Positions 13,201 to 25,520 of a stretch of DNA of 64,000 nucleotides are shown one piece after another. The translations under genes were made by a program, and so were the position numbers. The stretch comes from Helicoverpa zea (taxonomy: Eukaryota > Arthropoda > Insecta > Lepidoptera > Noctuidae), in contig NC_061458.1 of assembly GCF_022581195.2 (NCBI RefSeq), positions 11,222,001-11,286,000 of the forward strand, given 5' to 3'. Positions within the stretch are counted from its first letter, which is position 1; each line of letters opens with the position of its first letter. A model generated the notes under the pieces. The model was given only the letters and a program-made list of their open reading frames with translations. It did no database searches and had not been told where the DNA came from.

Positions 13201-16200
13201 AGGTTTTAAACCACATTTTCACTCCTCGTTTCGGCTGTTTTACCAGCAATTAACTGATGTACTAGCTAGTTGATTGATCGCTCACTTCATCAGCTAGACT
13301 CTCCAAATGAAAATTGGCGCAGCTTTTTACATTTCCAACGGGATTCTAAGATAGTTATGAAAATAATCATGTACTTTTATACTTTACTGATTTGTCTTAC
13401 GTTAGAAACGAGTGTTTAAAAGTTCTATACCTGAATTGGTAGCTTTTATTTTTAGGTAGTTTTCATTTAAGCATATTTGTGATCTAATTCAATTTGATAT
13501 GAAAATATATTTATCATTCTTCATCATAAGCTAACATCTTCTCTTGAATTATCTCTTCAACTGTCACTTTCTTACAAAATACATAAATGATTGATGCATT
13601 TCGCTTAAAAAATAAAATATAAACATGCTTTACAAACCATTAAATCACGCCCCAGTTTTAAAGAAAATATCCAAAAAAATATGTCACATAATCAAAAACA
13701 AACTTTGCCAGACGCGACTGAAAATTAATCTTAAAAAACTGTTTTGGAAAGTCTTTTCAATACAGAGAGTCGAGTCATTCGTTCGCACATGGGGCTTAAT
13801 ATCGTGCAACGTTAATATTCGCTCGGTCGCCAAACATTGAAACATCAAACACTTACATACACGTAAAAAGAGCCTTTTTATAGGAACCCGCTCGTTCTAT
13901 ATAAAGCTAAGCGAACGTATAACGAATAACTTTGAAGTTGTTTGTATCGATAAACGCGATTGGAAATAGGTTGATTTTGTTTATAGGCATTTTGTAAGTA
14001 TAAAAATACCTTTACAAGCTCTCACATTTTTTTATTGAAAAGATTGATTTGATTTATTTCCAATTTAAAGCAACACTTAACTTAGATTTGTTTAATTAAA
14101 CGGCTTTTATGACAGACAGAAGACTAGAAAGATGTTAAAGATTATGCGTGTTACAATTCTCATAATTTCTAACCAATTAAAAATTAACATAATTACAACA
14201 ATTTACACCCAAACCAACCTTAAACATTTATAAAGTACTCCAAACTCGCAAAGCCCCAGAATAAGGCCATCGAAAGCAATAAGTTTCCACTTCAATTCGC
14301 CACGCTTAGTGGCCAGTGCTGGAATCCTCTTCAACGCAAACGTTCCAACGTAACCCGACCTCTTTGTTTCACAACCTTCTCGAAATTCCTCAACAAAAAA
14401 AGAAAAAGAGGGGTTAAAGTAAACTGGCCAGTTAGCGATAGGAGATCGTAAATTCCCGTTGGTCGCTACCAGCTTTACGATTGCGGTTGTGCCGCTAAAC
14501 TCTATTAATTTACACGCTCGAATATAAAATTAAATAAGCTACGAATACAATTTTAATTGGATCAGTGAGCCGAATTTGCTGACTATTGTTTCAATGTTGA
14601 GTGTCCCCAAACACGGTCCAATTTAGAATTTGGCACGCAGTAACGTTGTGTATTTTGTATCGAATTATTTTTATTGTGATGGGGAAATTGAATTTCTATT
14701 TGGTAGTCGGTTGTAGTACATAACTTCATTTAAACTTCGTGACTGAGTAGTTTGCATATGCTCATAAGTCTACTTAGGGAAGCTTCTTGTTGTGTGGGTG
14801 TCACACGTGTAATAATTACGATCGATTTCGGCAAAGTTTGGAAGAGAAATCCATTTGGAAATATCCACAGTAGCACATAGGTATTAAAGTCTGTTCTTTA
14901 GGCAAATGAGCCGAGAATTATAAACCCCAATGTAGGTTTTATTCATAAAAATACGTTGCGGGTTTTTATATTTCTCCTTCCGTACGATTTCTTTTTTTTC
15001 TAGATAAAATTCTAAAGTCTGTCTTTAACACGTGGAACAGCACTCATTGTAAAACAAACATTCATTGTATCCATATCGACCATATCTTTCAATAAAGTGG
15101 AGCCAATACTTTAGGCACTATATTGTTAGCTCCACTTATGTTTTTCCAATGCTTCTCTTACCAACTAGTAAGCAACACAAATATTCTCTTACAGAAATCG
15201 ACATTCACAAATCGGAAGACTGCCGTTCCGAATGGGTGGAAGTGAGAGACGGCTACATGCCAGACGCTCCAGTCCTCAGTAGGATCTGCGGCTCCGGGAA
15301 AGGTCCCATGATGAGGTCTACTGGATCCAGACTTACTGTTGTGTACCAGCCGGGACCGAGACCAAAACCTCATAGAGGATTCAGGGCGTTTTATGAAGGT
15401 CAGTCATCAAATTTTCTAAGAACCTAAAATTACATTTTTGAATTGCAGACCTGACTTACCTCTTGTACTTTTTCGCATTATAATTGGCTTTATCAGATAC
15501 GTAGTATAAATAAAAATATTTGCGAAAATAGCTTTTTAGAAAAGGTAATGTGAATCATTGTGTTATTTTTTGCAGCTGTTTGTGGCGGAGATATAGAAGT
15601 TGACAGCACAGGACATCTTGAATCACCCAACTATCCTGATGATTATCAACCCAATAAGCTTTGTGTTTGGAGACTTTCAGTACCACAGGTAACATTTTGC
15701 TTTCACATATCTTAAGTTATTCTCAAGGAACGTAGCAAAGTGACATATGATGATGGACTCTTTCGCCAGAAGTTCAAAAAATTTAAAGTTTCTAATCAAA
15801 CAACTAACTCATAATTATTTTTTTAAGGATTATCAAGTAGCCCTTCGATTCCACTCGTTCGAGGTGGAGAATCATGACACATGTTCATATGATAAAGTGA
15901 AAGTTCGAGACGGTGACTCTATGGACAGCCCTCTCATTGGCATGTTCTGTGGACACAAAATACCTCCTGATATCAGGTACGTACCACTTTTCATGTATTA
16001 AGAAGGACAACTTAAGTACAGATTTTAAGCTATGCATAATGTTCGAAGCTATCTGTAGTTTTCTATTTAACAGCGGGATCATTATTGATGATTTTTGACG
16101 TCTTTAAAAAAAAGCAGTTGGTATTATACAAAAATCGTTGAATGCCGAATGTTGAAAGTTGAATGTCGATATCCATATTATAACAAAGAGTCGAAAAATT

Positions 16201-19200
16201 TTATACTTCAAAATTCCAGGTCAACCTCCAACAAATTGCTAGTAATCTTCGAATCAGACAGCACAGTGCAGAAGGCAGGCTTCTCAGCTACCTTCATGAA
16301 GGAGTTCGACGAGTGCGCGTCAATAGAGCACGGCTGCAGTCACTCGTGCGTCAACACTCTCGGCGGGTATGAGTGTGCTTGTGACATCGGATACGAACTG
16401 CATTCTGATGGGAAGAAGTGTGAGAGTAAGTGTACCTTTGGAATCAATAAGTAACAAGGGTGTAGTGACAAATCGGCAAAAAATGGTAATTTTTGATATG
16501 ATCACTAACTGTATTGTATTTAGTTTAAGCTAAGTTTTATTAATCATGTTTAACAAAAATGCAATTAAAAAAATACAAATTGCCACATTGCTATTGTTCT
16601 GACTTAAGCAATGATTGAACCCAAATTTACTTGTTAAGAAACAATAACAATAATTTCAGAAACAGTTAATTTTGTTTAATGATATTCAAGAAGTTCTTAA
16701 TCAACCAAGGACATATGACCAATAGCTTTATATTTGTCACCAGATGCCTGCGGTGGTTCTTTATACGCCCCCAACGGTACAATAACATCGCCATCATTCC
16801 CCGACCTGTATCCTCCATCCAAGAACTGCCTCTGGGAGATAGTCGCCCCCCCTCAACACAGGATCACGCTCAACTTCACCCACTTCGATCTCGAAGGCAA
16901 CAATATGTATCAACAGGTGACGAAACCCTCAAACAGTCTGCTTAATTCGGTAGTTTCATATTTTATTTTCTTTTTTAATGCATGTGTCATCAACTATGCT
17001 AAAGTACCTCAGAAGTGAAAACACATCCCTATTTCTTTGGTCATAATCGGAATAGGAATTTCCCTTAGTGTCATAAAAAATAATAATAATATTTCGATCG
17101 AGTTGGCCAAGGTAGCTTTTCTTTCCAAGGAGGTATACAGTAGTGCAGAAGTGCAGACCCATGATCAGTCTTCCTTAATCTTGAATTTGTTATTTAAAAG
17201 ATATCTCAAACTGTGCATGCAATTTTCTTGTTTACAAAGACATTCTTTTCTGCTTCCATCTTCTCTTTACTTTCCTCATACATAAGCTTTATCAACGTCT
17301 CCCAAACTGTAACAAATCATAATGAATGTATGATGATTGCCAGGAATGTGAGTACGATAGTGTGACGGTACACTCGAAGTTGGGAGCTGATGTGTTGAGA
17401 AGACATGGAGTGTTCTGCGGCCCAGCTCTACCGCCGCCGGTCACGTCTGATGGATCAGTACTGAGGGTTCAAGTAAGTAAGCCCGTGAACGAATATGCCA
17501 AACTAACGTCTGACGGCAGTTCCTCTTTCTGAAGGAACTTCTTCCCATAATAGAATAAAAAGTCATCAGTCAGTTCATCAACATTGATCCAGCCGTTTGA
17601 CCATGAAAAGATGATAAGCACACGCTGACAAACTTTTACTATTAAGTAGTGCTTGAATTTATTAACCTCATATGATACAAGACAATAATGCGCTAGGAAC
17701 ATGGAGGAAGAAGAGATAGCGGTGATGTCATAAATGCTCTAGGTCGCGGGCCTTCTTGTAGGTCAAGCAACAACACAACAAGTCGTGATCAGTTACTAGA
17801 ACTAACGATACATTACGGTACCTTTAGAAGCTATTTAAGAATTTCCCCAATATTATTTGACTCTAAAAATACCCTAATGTTCATAACACAGTTCACATCA
17901 GACGGCTCGGTCCACCGCTCGGGCTTCGCGGCCGCCTACTACATCGACGTCGACGAATGCGCCGACAACAACGGCGGCTGCCAGCACGAGTGCCGCAACA
18001 CACTCGGCGGATACGACTGCGCCTGCTACAGTGGCTTTACCTTACATCCTAACCTGCATGACTGCAAGGAGGGCGGGTGTAAGCATGACGTCACTCAACC
18101 ACATGGCACCATCTTCAGGTAAGTCTACTATAGCATATATAATAACATGCTCAGTGGCTACGACGGCGCTTGTTATAGCGGCTTTGCCTTACATCCTAAC
18201 TTACATGACTGCAAGGAGGAGGAGGTGAGGGGGTGTAAGCATGATGTCACTCAACCACATGGCACCATCTTCAGGTGAGTCTACTATAAGATAGGGTCTG
18301 CCAACACCCTAGGCGGCTACGATTGCGCCTGCTATAGTGGCTTCACCTTACATCCTAACTTACATGATTGCAAGGGTGTAAGCATGACGTCACCCAACCA
18401 CATGGCACCATCTTCAGGTAAGTCTACTCCTTCATGAGGTAAGGGTCTGCCAACACCCTCAGCGGCTGCGACTGCGCCTGCTACAGCGGCTTCACGCTGC
18501 ATCCCAACCTGAATGACTGCAAGGAGGGGGGAGGTGCAAGCATGACGTCACTCAACCACATGGCACCATCTTCAGGTAAGCCATACAACTTGGAGAGAAT
18601 GCTATAAGCCCGTATCCATAAATATGTAAAAGAAGCAGATTCGTACGGAACTTTGAGCAGGGTTGCCAACCAAACCTTCACATTTTTATCCTCAATCGTG
18701 GCTCAGTTTTCAAAAAAAAAAAACTGTTATCTAACAAGGTCCTGCTCTTTACAGCCCGAACTACCCTTCAATGTACCCACCACGAAAAGACTGTGTTTGG
18801 CAGTTTTCCACCACACCCGGACACCGAATCAAGCTGATCTTCCAAAAGTTCGAATTGGAACCACATCCTGTAAGTATCCACGCTTTAGCCTACTACATAA
18901 GATTAAAGTATGATTGTATAATTTACGTTGCTATGTCCGGGAAATTGGGTTGATCGAGTCAGATAGACCGTTACTCAGCTGCATTCAGTTGGACTGGAAT
19001 CTGACCCCAAAATAGTCAAAAACTAGGCTGATGATATAAGATTCATTCTGAAACCATACCTACAACCACAAAATAAATTTCGCAGTTCCTCATACTGCCA
19101 ATCATTTTTTTGGCATCTAATTTATCTTCGGAAACAGGTTTCAAATATAACAATTGCTTTAAGATTTTATTCAAATCTTACAAATCCAAACCTCATCAGG

Positions 19201-20468
19201 AATGCGCATACGACTACGTGACAATATACGACGGTGCTTCAGCAGACGAGAAGACGTTAGGCCTCTTCTGCGGCAATCGGCTACCCCATCCCATTGTAGC
19301 GTCGCAGAACCAAATGTATGTGGTGTTCAAGTCTGATGGCTCCGTGCAGAGGAGCGGGTTCCTCGCTAATCATTCCACTGGTGAGTGTTTATAATTCAAA
19401 ATTGGGTATATTTTGAAATAGTGATTGGCCCACACGATGCAGTGCAGCGTTTCAAGAATTTTAAACTCAAAAAGCAGGATATCTGGTAGTTGCACCATTA
19501 TATGTAATTTGAAGAATATTGAATCCATTTGAAAGGCAGTCTCTTGATTTTTAGCTCCCGATTTTTTGGCCAATGTCTTTAAATGACAACATTAAATCAA
19601 AGTTAGCAGCGCTGATCTAAAGAAATTACTCCTTGGATCTATTTACACAGCATAACCCATTCAATCAAAAATTTAAAAACTTTTATTTTCCATTCCCCAG
19701 CCTGTGGTGGTTACCTAGCAGCAACTGAAGCCGTCCAACACCTGTATTCCCATGCACGTTACGGCGACAATCCCTACGAGTCCCGTGCTAACTGTGACTG
19801 GAACATCGAGGCACCTCGCAACCACTTCGTCAAACTAACCTTCCTCACTTTTGAACTGGAACCTGAAACTAACTGCCATTATGATTACGTACAAGTGTTC
19901 GGAGGGTTGGATGGCAGTGGGGGCAATTATGGCACTTTCTGTGGGACTAAGGTAAGTTTTAGTGTTAGCGAAATTTAATTTTTGATAATATAGGTAGTAG
20001 GGTACGGTTAATTAGCTGAAATAGAAAATACAAATTAGTATATAGGGAGAGTACATAAAGTATGTAGGGGCAATACAATATAGGGAAGTATGTAGTCGAG
20101 TACATAAAAGTAAGTGTGACTTCACAAGTTAGGGTCATAGGCATACCCACAGTAACCTCTTAGTGACTAAATGCAAAACAATATGTAAATATTATGAATA
20201 TTTTAACAAAATGTTTTTCGTTCATCAGATGCCGCCAGAAATAGTGTCAACAACCGAAGCCCTTCTCATTAGATTCCGCACAGACGACTCCCTAGTGTTC
20301 AAAGGTTTCTCCGCATCATATCAGATGGTGAAACCAGTGTGGAGCGAAGAAGACAGTTCCGAAGCTGCAGAGTATGATGAAGAAGAAGATGAGAGAATGC
20401 CCCCTTTAGTAGTCGGTAGGAGGGGACTTCGGGCCTCCATGCCACGGTTCGTTCGTCGTCCCACGTGA
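3024..20468 (+). CDS. tld: Tolloid/BMP1-family secreted metalloprotease, 3' part (13 exons)
   Basis: Secreted astacin protease family that cleaves procollagens and BMP antagonists such as Sog/Chordin. Exons by frame and consensus: 3024-3254, 3715-3855, 15195-15398, 15576-15688, 15828-15976, 16220-16425, 16744-16916, 17344-17472, 17892-18118, 18755-18869, 19200-19380, 19701-19951, 20229-20468 (stop TGA). They join in frame to 785 residues after a split first codon. Order: end of astacin domain (Met-turn SIMHYA, near residues 24-29), CUB1 (about 78-190), CUB2 (194-303), calcium-binding EGF1 (DECA…, 307-346), CUB3 (349-463), EGF2 (DVDECADNNGGC…, 464-503), CUB4 (507-618), CUB5 (623-738), then an acidic stretch and an Arg-rich end. 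This is the full tolloid layout. The HExxH zinc site and prodomain must lie upstream of the window. Tolloid and tolkin (tolloid-related) cannot be separated from this part, so the symbol is provisional. Confidence 0.93.
4130..4265 (+). repeat. Short dispersed lepidopteran repeat
   Basis: It begins CCTACTAATATTATAAATGC and ends near GCGGGCGGAAGCTAGTCG. These ends are typical of very common non-coding repeats in moth and butterfly genomes that contain 'ACTAATATTATAAA' and 'AAGCTAGT'. A related copy lies at 36218-36405. The family assignment is from memory of the motif, not from a search. Confidence 0.55.
6574..7264. mobile_element. Fold-back DNA element inserted in the RTE remnant
   Basis: A 112-base left arm (6574-6685) is followed after about 34 bases by its near-perfect reverse complement (6720-6831). 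The far right end (about 7237-7262, GCAAGTTAAATAAAAAGCTTG) is a further, imperfect copy of the arm end (AAGCTTTTATTTAA in the left arm). Between them lie non-coding sequence and a CATA microsatellite. No transposase frame is visible, so this is a non-autonomous element. Removing it restores the RTE reading order, which supports the boundaries to within a few bases. Confidence 0.75.
7209..7240. repeat. CATA microsatellite
   Basis: About eight uninterrupted CATA units near the right end of the fold-back element. This is simple sequence and part of that element family. Confidence 0.9.
18002..18585 (+). repeat. Four tandem copies of the end of the tolloid EGF2/CUB4 exon
   Basis: Copy 1 (18002-18128) is the real exon end plus its donor. 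Copies 2 (about 18152-18285), 3 (about 18301-18425) and 4 (about 18448-18580) follow in the intron. All keep the GACTGCAAGG and CATGGCACCATCTTCAGGT blocks, so each carries its own splice donor (GTAAGT, GTGAGT, GTAAGT, GTAAGC). Copy 2 stays in frame but one cysteine codon is changed (DCAC to DGAC). Copies 3 and 4 slip frame after the DCK motif. Read-through past copy 1 meets TAA at once, so the extra copies cannot simply extend the protein. Confidence 0.9.
18945..19020 (-). repeat. SINE fragment
   Basis: On the minus strand it reads GGGGTCAGATTCCAGTCCAA…ATGCAGCTGAGTAAC…TATCTGACTCGATCAACCCA. This is the same family as the fragments at 33005, 48905 and 56015. The family is abundant in Lepidoptera and non-coding. 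It lies in the intron between the two halves of CUB4. Confidence 0.7.
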
Positions 20469-20760
20469 CGCTGGCCGCTCCCCCGACACCCGAGACATCG
20501 CCGACCGCATCGCAATAACCGGATTTAATCCGTTTACGGTTTTCAGTTTTTGCAATTTGGCAACACTGGTGTTGCCGATGCCATCGTTGACGTTCAGGAA
20601 TTGTAGTTGCCATAATTTGAGTACAATTTTTAATCAGTACAGTAAAATAGTTTGTATTTTCTTTTGTAACGAATCACTATGTCTTTTGTAAACCGGTGAA
20701 TGCGGTCAGTTGATCTTAAATCGAAAAAGACACTATTTGAAATGTTATTTTTTACGACTG

Positions 20761-20766
20761 AATAAA
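20761..20766 (+). terminator. Candidate polyadenylation signal of the tolloid gene
   Basis: AATAAA about 290 bases after the tolloid stop codon, the first clear canonical hexamer on this strand. Cleavage-site use is inferred only. Confidence 0.45.
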
Positions 20767-21204
20767 AAATGTAAATAAATTAATATTCCTAGTCTAATTT
20801 AGGTATATTACTTAAAATAGCGGTTACCATTATAATATTCGTACAATGGACGTATGAATAGCGTAATTGTTAAACAAATAAGTGATGTTACTTATTAATC
20901 ATAATAATTATTCAAGCCTTTTACCAAAGAATGTTCATAGCTCTCATTAGTCGAAATATGAAGACTTTTCTTACCACGTATTTTCAAGTTATTATATCAG
21001 CTAAATATTATGTTAGACGAGCACAAATAGTATCATTTTGCCATTTACATGCATTTATGTATTTTACCATATACATAGATTAGTTATAGAATTTGAGACA
21101 ATATATAATTTTAAGTGCTAATTTAAGATGTAAAAAGTTATTTTATAATAGGTGTTCAATTCATATCAATATTTGAATACATTTACTGTATATTGTATAC
21201 TATA

Positions 21205-21427
21205 GTTCGGCCATTCAGAGAATGCGTTCCTGACACGTCGCGATTGAACTGACGACGTAACTTTGCAATGGCGTTGCAGTTACGATAAAAATATTTTTGC
21301 TGGTTGTTTACCGTTTTAACAATTGAGGAGCATTAAAACAACATTATTATATCAATAATCAATGAATGTAGTTACGTCGTCAGTTCAATCGCGACGTGTC
21401 AGGAACGCATTCTCTGAATGGCCGAAC
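21205..21427. mobile_element. MITE with perfect 57-bp inverted repeats
   Basis: The left arm 21205-21261 and right arm 21371-21427 are exact reverse complements over 57 bases (outer end GTTCGGCCATTCAGAGAATG). They enclose about 109 bases of non-coding sequence. There is no open frame. Short TATAG-like sequences flank both sides and may be the target duplication. The perfect arms suggest recent insertion or gene conversion between the arms. Confidence 0.85.
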
Positions 21428-22600
21428 TTATAGTAGATAAGCATTTTACTGATGTTACGTAACTTACGTAGGTAGGCATTTTGTCTACTTTGGCAGTCAT
21501 TTACCAGGATCTCTTTTCTCTATCAAATAAATCTTTAATTTTCTTTTTCTTTGATTGAAATTGAGCTGCCATAATAATATTTACCAAAGATCATTTTAGT
21601 TCAATTTATTAAAGCCTTTCATTTGAAGTACCATTATTTGCCCTTAAATCTAAAAAGTAGAGTTACTCGTTTCTCCCAATATTTTTGTACTTAATAACAC
21701 ACAGTTACGAACAAAAATAGTCTCACTTTACGTTATTTTTTTATTAAATACCAAGGAAATGGATGATTATAAATGTAGGTACATAATAAATGTCGTTTAC
21801 AATGTTTACAAGTTATCATTGTGCCAATTATGGGATACTTAGTTACTGTTAATGCCATAGAGTAACATAGGCTAGTGTTTTGTAACTTAACTATGAATAT
21901 TTATACGTAGGAATGTTATTTTTATTAAAACGTATTGAAATGTATGTTTGTTTGATTATTTCCCTATTACCATACCTCAAAATAATTTTAATAGACTCAT
22001 CCAGAATCAATATTTTGATCACGTTCTGCTTTATACTTAAAAAGTAAAGGTTATTGCACAAAAATTTACCTTCCTCGTAAATCTTTTGAGGCTAACTTAT
22101 CATTAGGATAAGTTAATAATTGTGATAAACCTAACTTAATATCACAATTTTAATTAAAATCAAAATAATCATCCAGGGCATTGGGGGTTCTTTTAAATTG
22201 GATGTGTAGTGACGGTGCAACTGTGCGGCGTACCCGCTCGGAAAGCCGCTTCAACACGAAACATCCAAAGAATAAACCTACAGAACCATAAGGTTTTTTT
22301 TCTAATCAGAGAATACAAGTGGTCTTTTAAAAACCTACTGTACAAAAAAGTTTTGTTGAGAATGAATGAAAACCGGTAAAGTACGGTTCTTGAGTTTTTC
22401 TATTTTAATCTGTAACTGAGTTTTATTTTTGCTTTGGAAACATTTTTAGAAATGTCATCGTGTTGTTTTGTCATTTTAAAAAGAAAAAGTCAAATCTAGT
22501 AATTTATTTATTTCATCTTTAGTAGCGTCTTTTTGACCTAATTACGACAAACTTAACTGAACACGTATTAGATTACTTACGGATCGTATATTTTGTTAAA

Positions 22601-25520
22601 ATGACTGCGTTAGCGTTTAAAGTTAAAAGTAAAAATGGTCAACAAATACTTAAAGATTTGACCTCTGATAGTACCGTGGGCGAATTGAAGATGTTTTTGT
22701 CGAGTATATCCGACGTTAGTGCCGAGAGAGTTAGTGTGTTGTGTGGGTATCCACCGAAGCCATTGGACATAAGTAATGACAGTAAGAAACTTAGTGACAT
22801 TGGTTTAAAAACTGGTGAGACCCTCATAGTTGAGGAGAAGCCAGCGTCTGCGACCGGTCCTAGCAAGTCCCCTGAGGCTAAGCCAGTAGAGAACGGTATT
22901 GCGTCACACGAAACTCTAGTACCAATAAGACCAGGAATCTTAATGAAGAAGGTGGTCCCATCTGATAATTCTTGTTTATTTACTAGTATAGGTAAGTTTC
23001 TCTACGATTTCTGAATGACGCATTTAATTTTTCCAACTTATTTGCTTTGTTTTAGCCACTGCTTTGTATGTTACATACATGCTGTTGTGGTGTAATTGAT
23101 AATAATGTAGAAATGGGACATTTTGAGGTCATTTAGTAAACCACAGCAGATGTCTAAATATAGTAGAGTGTATCAATTAACAGTTGTTATATGATGTTCA
23201 CTCGCTGTACTTTTAGCACTTTATTGAATGTCAAGTGGTGTAACAATAGATCATAAAGTTTTGTTATCAACCTCAGTGCGGAAATTGTTTAACTGCACTG
23301 ATGGTTTCATAATAGTTCCTTTTTCTTTTAAAAAAGTATTTGAATAGAAAACCTTTTTTATGTTGTTTATGGTCTGAGACTTAAGATTTTTTTTTTTGTA
23401 TAAAACTTTTTAAGTCTTTGTTCCCGAAGTTCCATGTACAGTGGATGAAAAATATATTATTACTTATTTATTTCAGGTTTTGTATTAAATGGAAATGTAG
23501 ACACCACAGTACATACTCTGATGCGTGAGATTATAGCAATGGAGGTAGCTAGTGACGTAGATACATACAATGAGGCTGTACTCGGTAAACCAAATGCTGA
23601 ATACTGCTTGTGGATCCAACAGCCAAGCTCATGGGGTGGTGCTATAGAGGTAAAAAGGGCTCATTAATCATTAATTAAGAAAGACACTGTCACTCCCTTT
23701 TTTTACTCATTCAAAAATTTTTGTACTAAAAATCATGTTAACAAAATTTTTTTTTTTATCTTTTTTAAATAAACTTTAATCCAACCTTACAAGGCGTTCA
23801 AACGTTATAGTGTAAAGTGTAAGGGTCTTATTTAACCAAAAGACAGGCAAAAGTTGATAAGTAGTACATTTTGTGAACATACCATACCAATCCATCTTTA
23901 TGAAAAAGATCATGAAAAAGATAAAGATTGGATACAATCTTTGCATTGACAATATTTACAAGTCGATTTGATTGAAACATCAATATTTATATTCTTTAGC
24001 TTCTGATAAAAAATATTGCACAGACCATAATAACTTAATTTATTGACCCTGCAACCTTATTTCGAAAGCATAAATTAACTCTTATATCAGTTGCTTCACA
24101 AACAAATAAGCAACAATGCAAAATCATTATGATTTACAAGTTTATAAATTAATTTCTCATGTTTAGCTTAGAACTCAACATTAAACACAACATTGAACAT
24201 ATTATAATGTAATATTATTACCAATAAATTTTATTTGGTTAGTTTCAGCCATCCAGTATTTAAGTAGCTATTGGACACACTCAGAGACATTTAATGGTTA
24301 CTTAAGCCGTTCCCTAGTGCAGAATTTCTATGAGAATCTGTCACTAAGGATTGCCTTAAGTAATCATTAAATGTCTCTGAGTGCGGGGGTATGTCTACCC
24401 AATCAACTCTAAATATAAAATATTTATAATCAATAAAAGTACATACTATTAATAAGATTCATGGAAAATAGAATCACTAAAGGTGTAATCCCGACCCACG
24501 CGGGGCGCCGGTCCTCGACGGCATTCAACAGACGCGTAGGTCGAAATTATACTTTTATGTAGGAAAGTATTTCTAGACTGCGAATCCCAAATTCAAACGT
24601 TTGTAAATCAGCACTTTTCGAATGTCGAAAACAAAGGACAGCTCCCAAAACGCCCACCCTTCACCATTTCCTAGATGTTTTTGCCGGGCAGAAGAAGTGG
24701 CGCAACAAACTCCCCAGCAACACAGTCTACCAAGTTTGAAGAACCAGATTTATGCCCAAAAACATATTTATCACATTGTTAAAAAAATTGAGAAAGCATA
24801 ACATTAATTTATGTATATCTTTTTTTAATAATTTCAGGTAGCAATCCTATCTCGTTTCTATGGGCTTGAGATGGCAGTTGTGGATACGCTGAATGCAATT
24901 ATAAATAGGTTCGGAGAAGACAAGAATTATGGCCAGAGAGTTTTCTTACTGTTCGACGGCGTGCACTACGATCCTTTGTATTTGGAACAGGTCGATGTGA
25001 GTTCTATTTTCATTATTTATTTTCTCCTATTTAAGAAATATCTGCATCTAGATTCTTGTTTCTCCCTCATCGTGAGTTTTCTTCACTCATTTTTATAATT
25101 ATTCAACACAAAAGTAGCCGACATTGATTTCTGCTATTAATTGAGCATACTAAACCATCTTAATCGGTACAGCATTTTGAACGCATATAAAAAGCTCAAC
25201 TGGGCATTTATGAAATACTTACTTTTTTTGTAATATAAACTTTCCTTCCTATCTATCAGAGCAACAACATATTTCTAGCAATGATTTCCATTCCAACTTT
25301 TCTTCCTCAGGGTGGTATCCAAACGATATTCCCAGCAGAAGACATGGAGATATACAGAGAGGCTGAGCAGTTGGCACACGAGGCCAAGTCCTCGAGACAG
25401 TTCACCGACGTCAACAAGTTCACTCTCCGATGTAACGTGTGCGACAAACTCATCACCGGCTACGTCGAAGCGCAGAAACACGCCAAAGAAACCACACATA
25501 CGAATTTTGGCGAAGTTTAG
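22601..25520 (+). CDS. YOD1: YOD1/OTU1 ubiquitin thioesterase (4 exons, complete)
   Basis: OTU-family deubiquitinase working with p97/VCP in ER-associated degradation. Exons 22601-22991, 23477-23649, 24838-24996 and 25311-25520 join in frame to 310 residues. Residues 1-79 form the UBX-like N-terminal domain (begins MTALAFKVKSKNG, ends around TLIVEEKP). The OTU domain starts at IRPGILMKKVVPSDNSC with D122 and catalytic C125. The matching histidine is H231 in DGVHYDPL, and WGGAIE is the conserved substrate-loop text. A C-terminal C2H2 finger (C282, C285, H298, H304) ends in TNFGEV, as in animal YOD1. The start Met has no upstream in-frame extension with homology. The length is slightly below the human protein because the linker is short. 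No sign of damage. Confidence 0.96.
24278..24383. repeat. 106-base hairpin-forming repeat in YOD1 intron 2
   Basis: The outer 29 bases on each side are reverse complements (CACTCAGAGACATTTAATGG… at left) with one mismatch. Pairing continues weakly into the loop. This size and shape fits a very small MITE; it is also the shape of a small-RNA precursor. No coding content. Confidence 0.75.
24590..24735 (+). repeat. Dispersed repeat, copy 1
   Basis: It shares its order of blocks with 36710-36850: AATCAGCACTTTT…GAATGTCGAAAA, GACAGC, CACCC…, TTTTTGCCGGGCAGAAGAAG, TGGCGCAACAAACT, then AGCAACA. This looks like a diverged dispersed transposon-derived repeat in YOD1 intron 2. Confidence 0.6.

Larger units (their letters stand above)
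3856..15194 (+). other. Large tolloid intron, 11.3 kb
   Basis: This intron splits CUB1 between its two halves: the upstream exon ends in a phase-1 codon that is completed by the exon at 15195. It holds a lepidopteran dispersed repeat (about 4130-4265), a decayed RTE element with a nested fold-back element (5590-7400), and long AT-rich stretches with only short random open frames. A slightly GC-richer patch at 14270-14510 has an inverted ATCGTAAA/TTTACGAT pair and could be regulatory, but nothing identifies it. Confidence 0.8.
20469..22600 (+). other. Tolloid 3' UTR and intergenic region before YOD1
   Basis: AT-rich, with no coding sequence. The first likely polyadenylation signal for tolloid is AATAAA at 20761. 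A fold-back MITE lies at 21205-21427. The last 150 bases before 22601 are the presumed 5' UTR and promoter of the YOD1 gene; no clear TATA box or other element could be assigned. Confidence 0.65.

Noticed and set aside
17037..17285. 82-codon frame between tolloid exons
   Set aside because: It lies in the intron between the two halves of CUB3 and has no domain similarity.
20299..20613. 104-codon minus-strand frame over the last tolloid exon
   Set aside because: Antisense shadow of real coding sequence.
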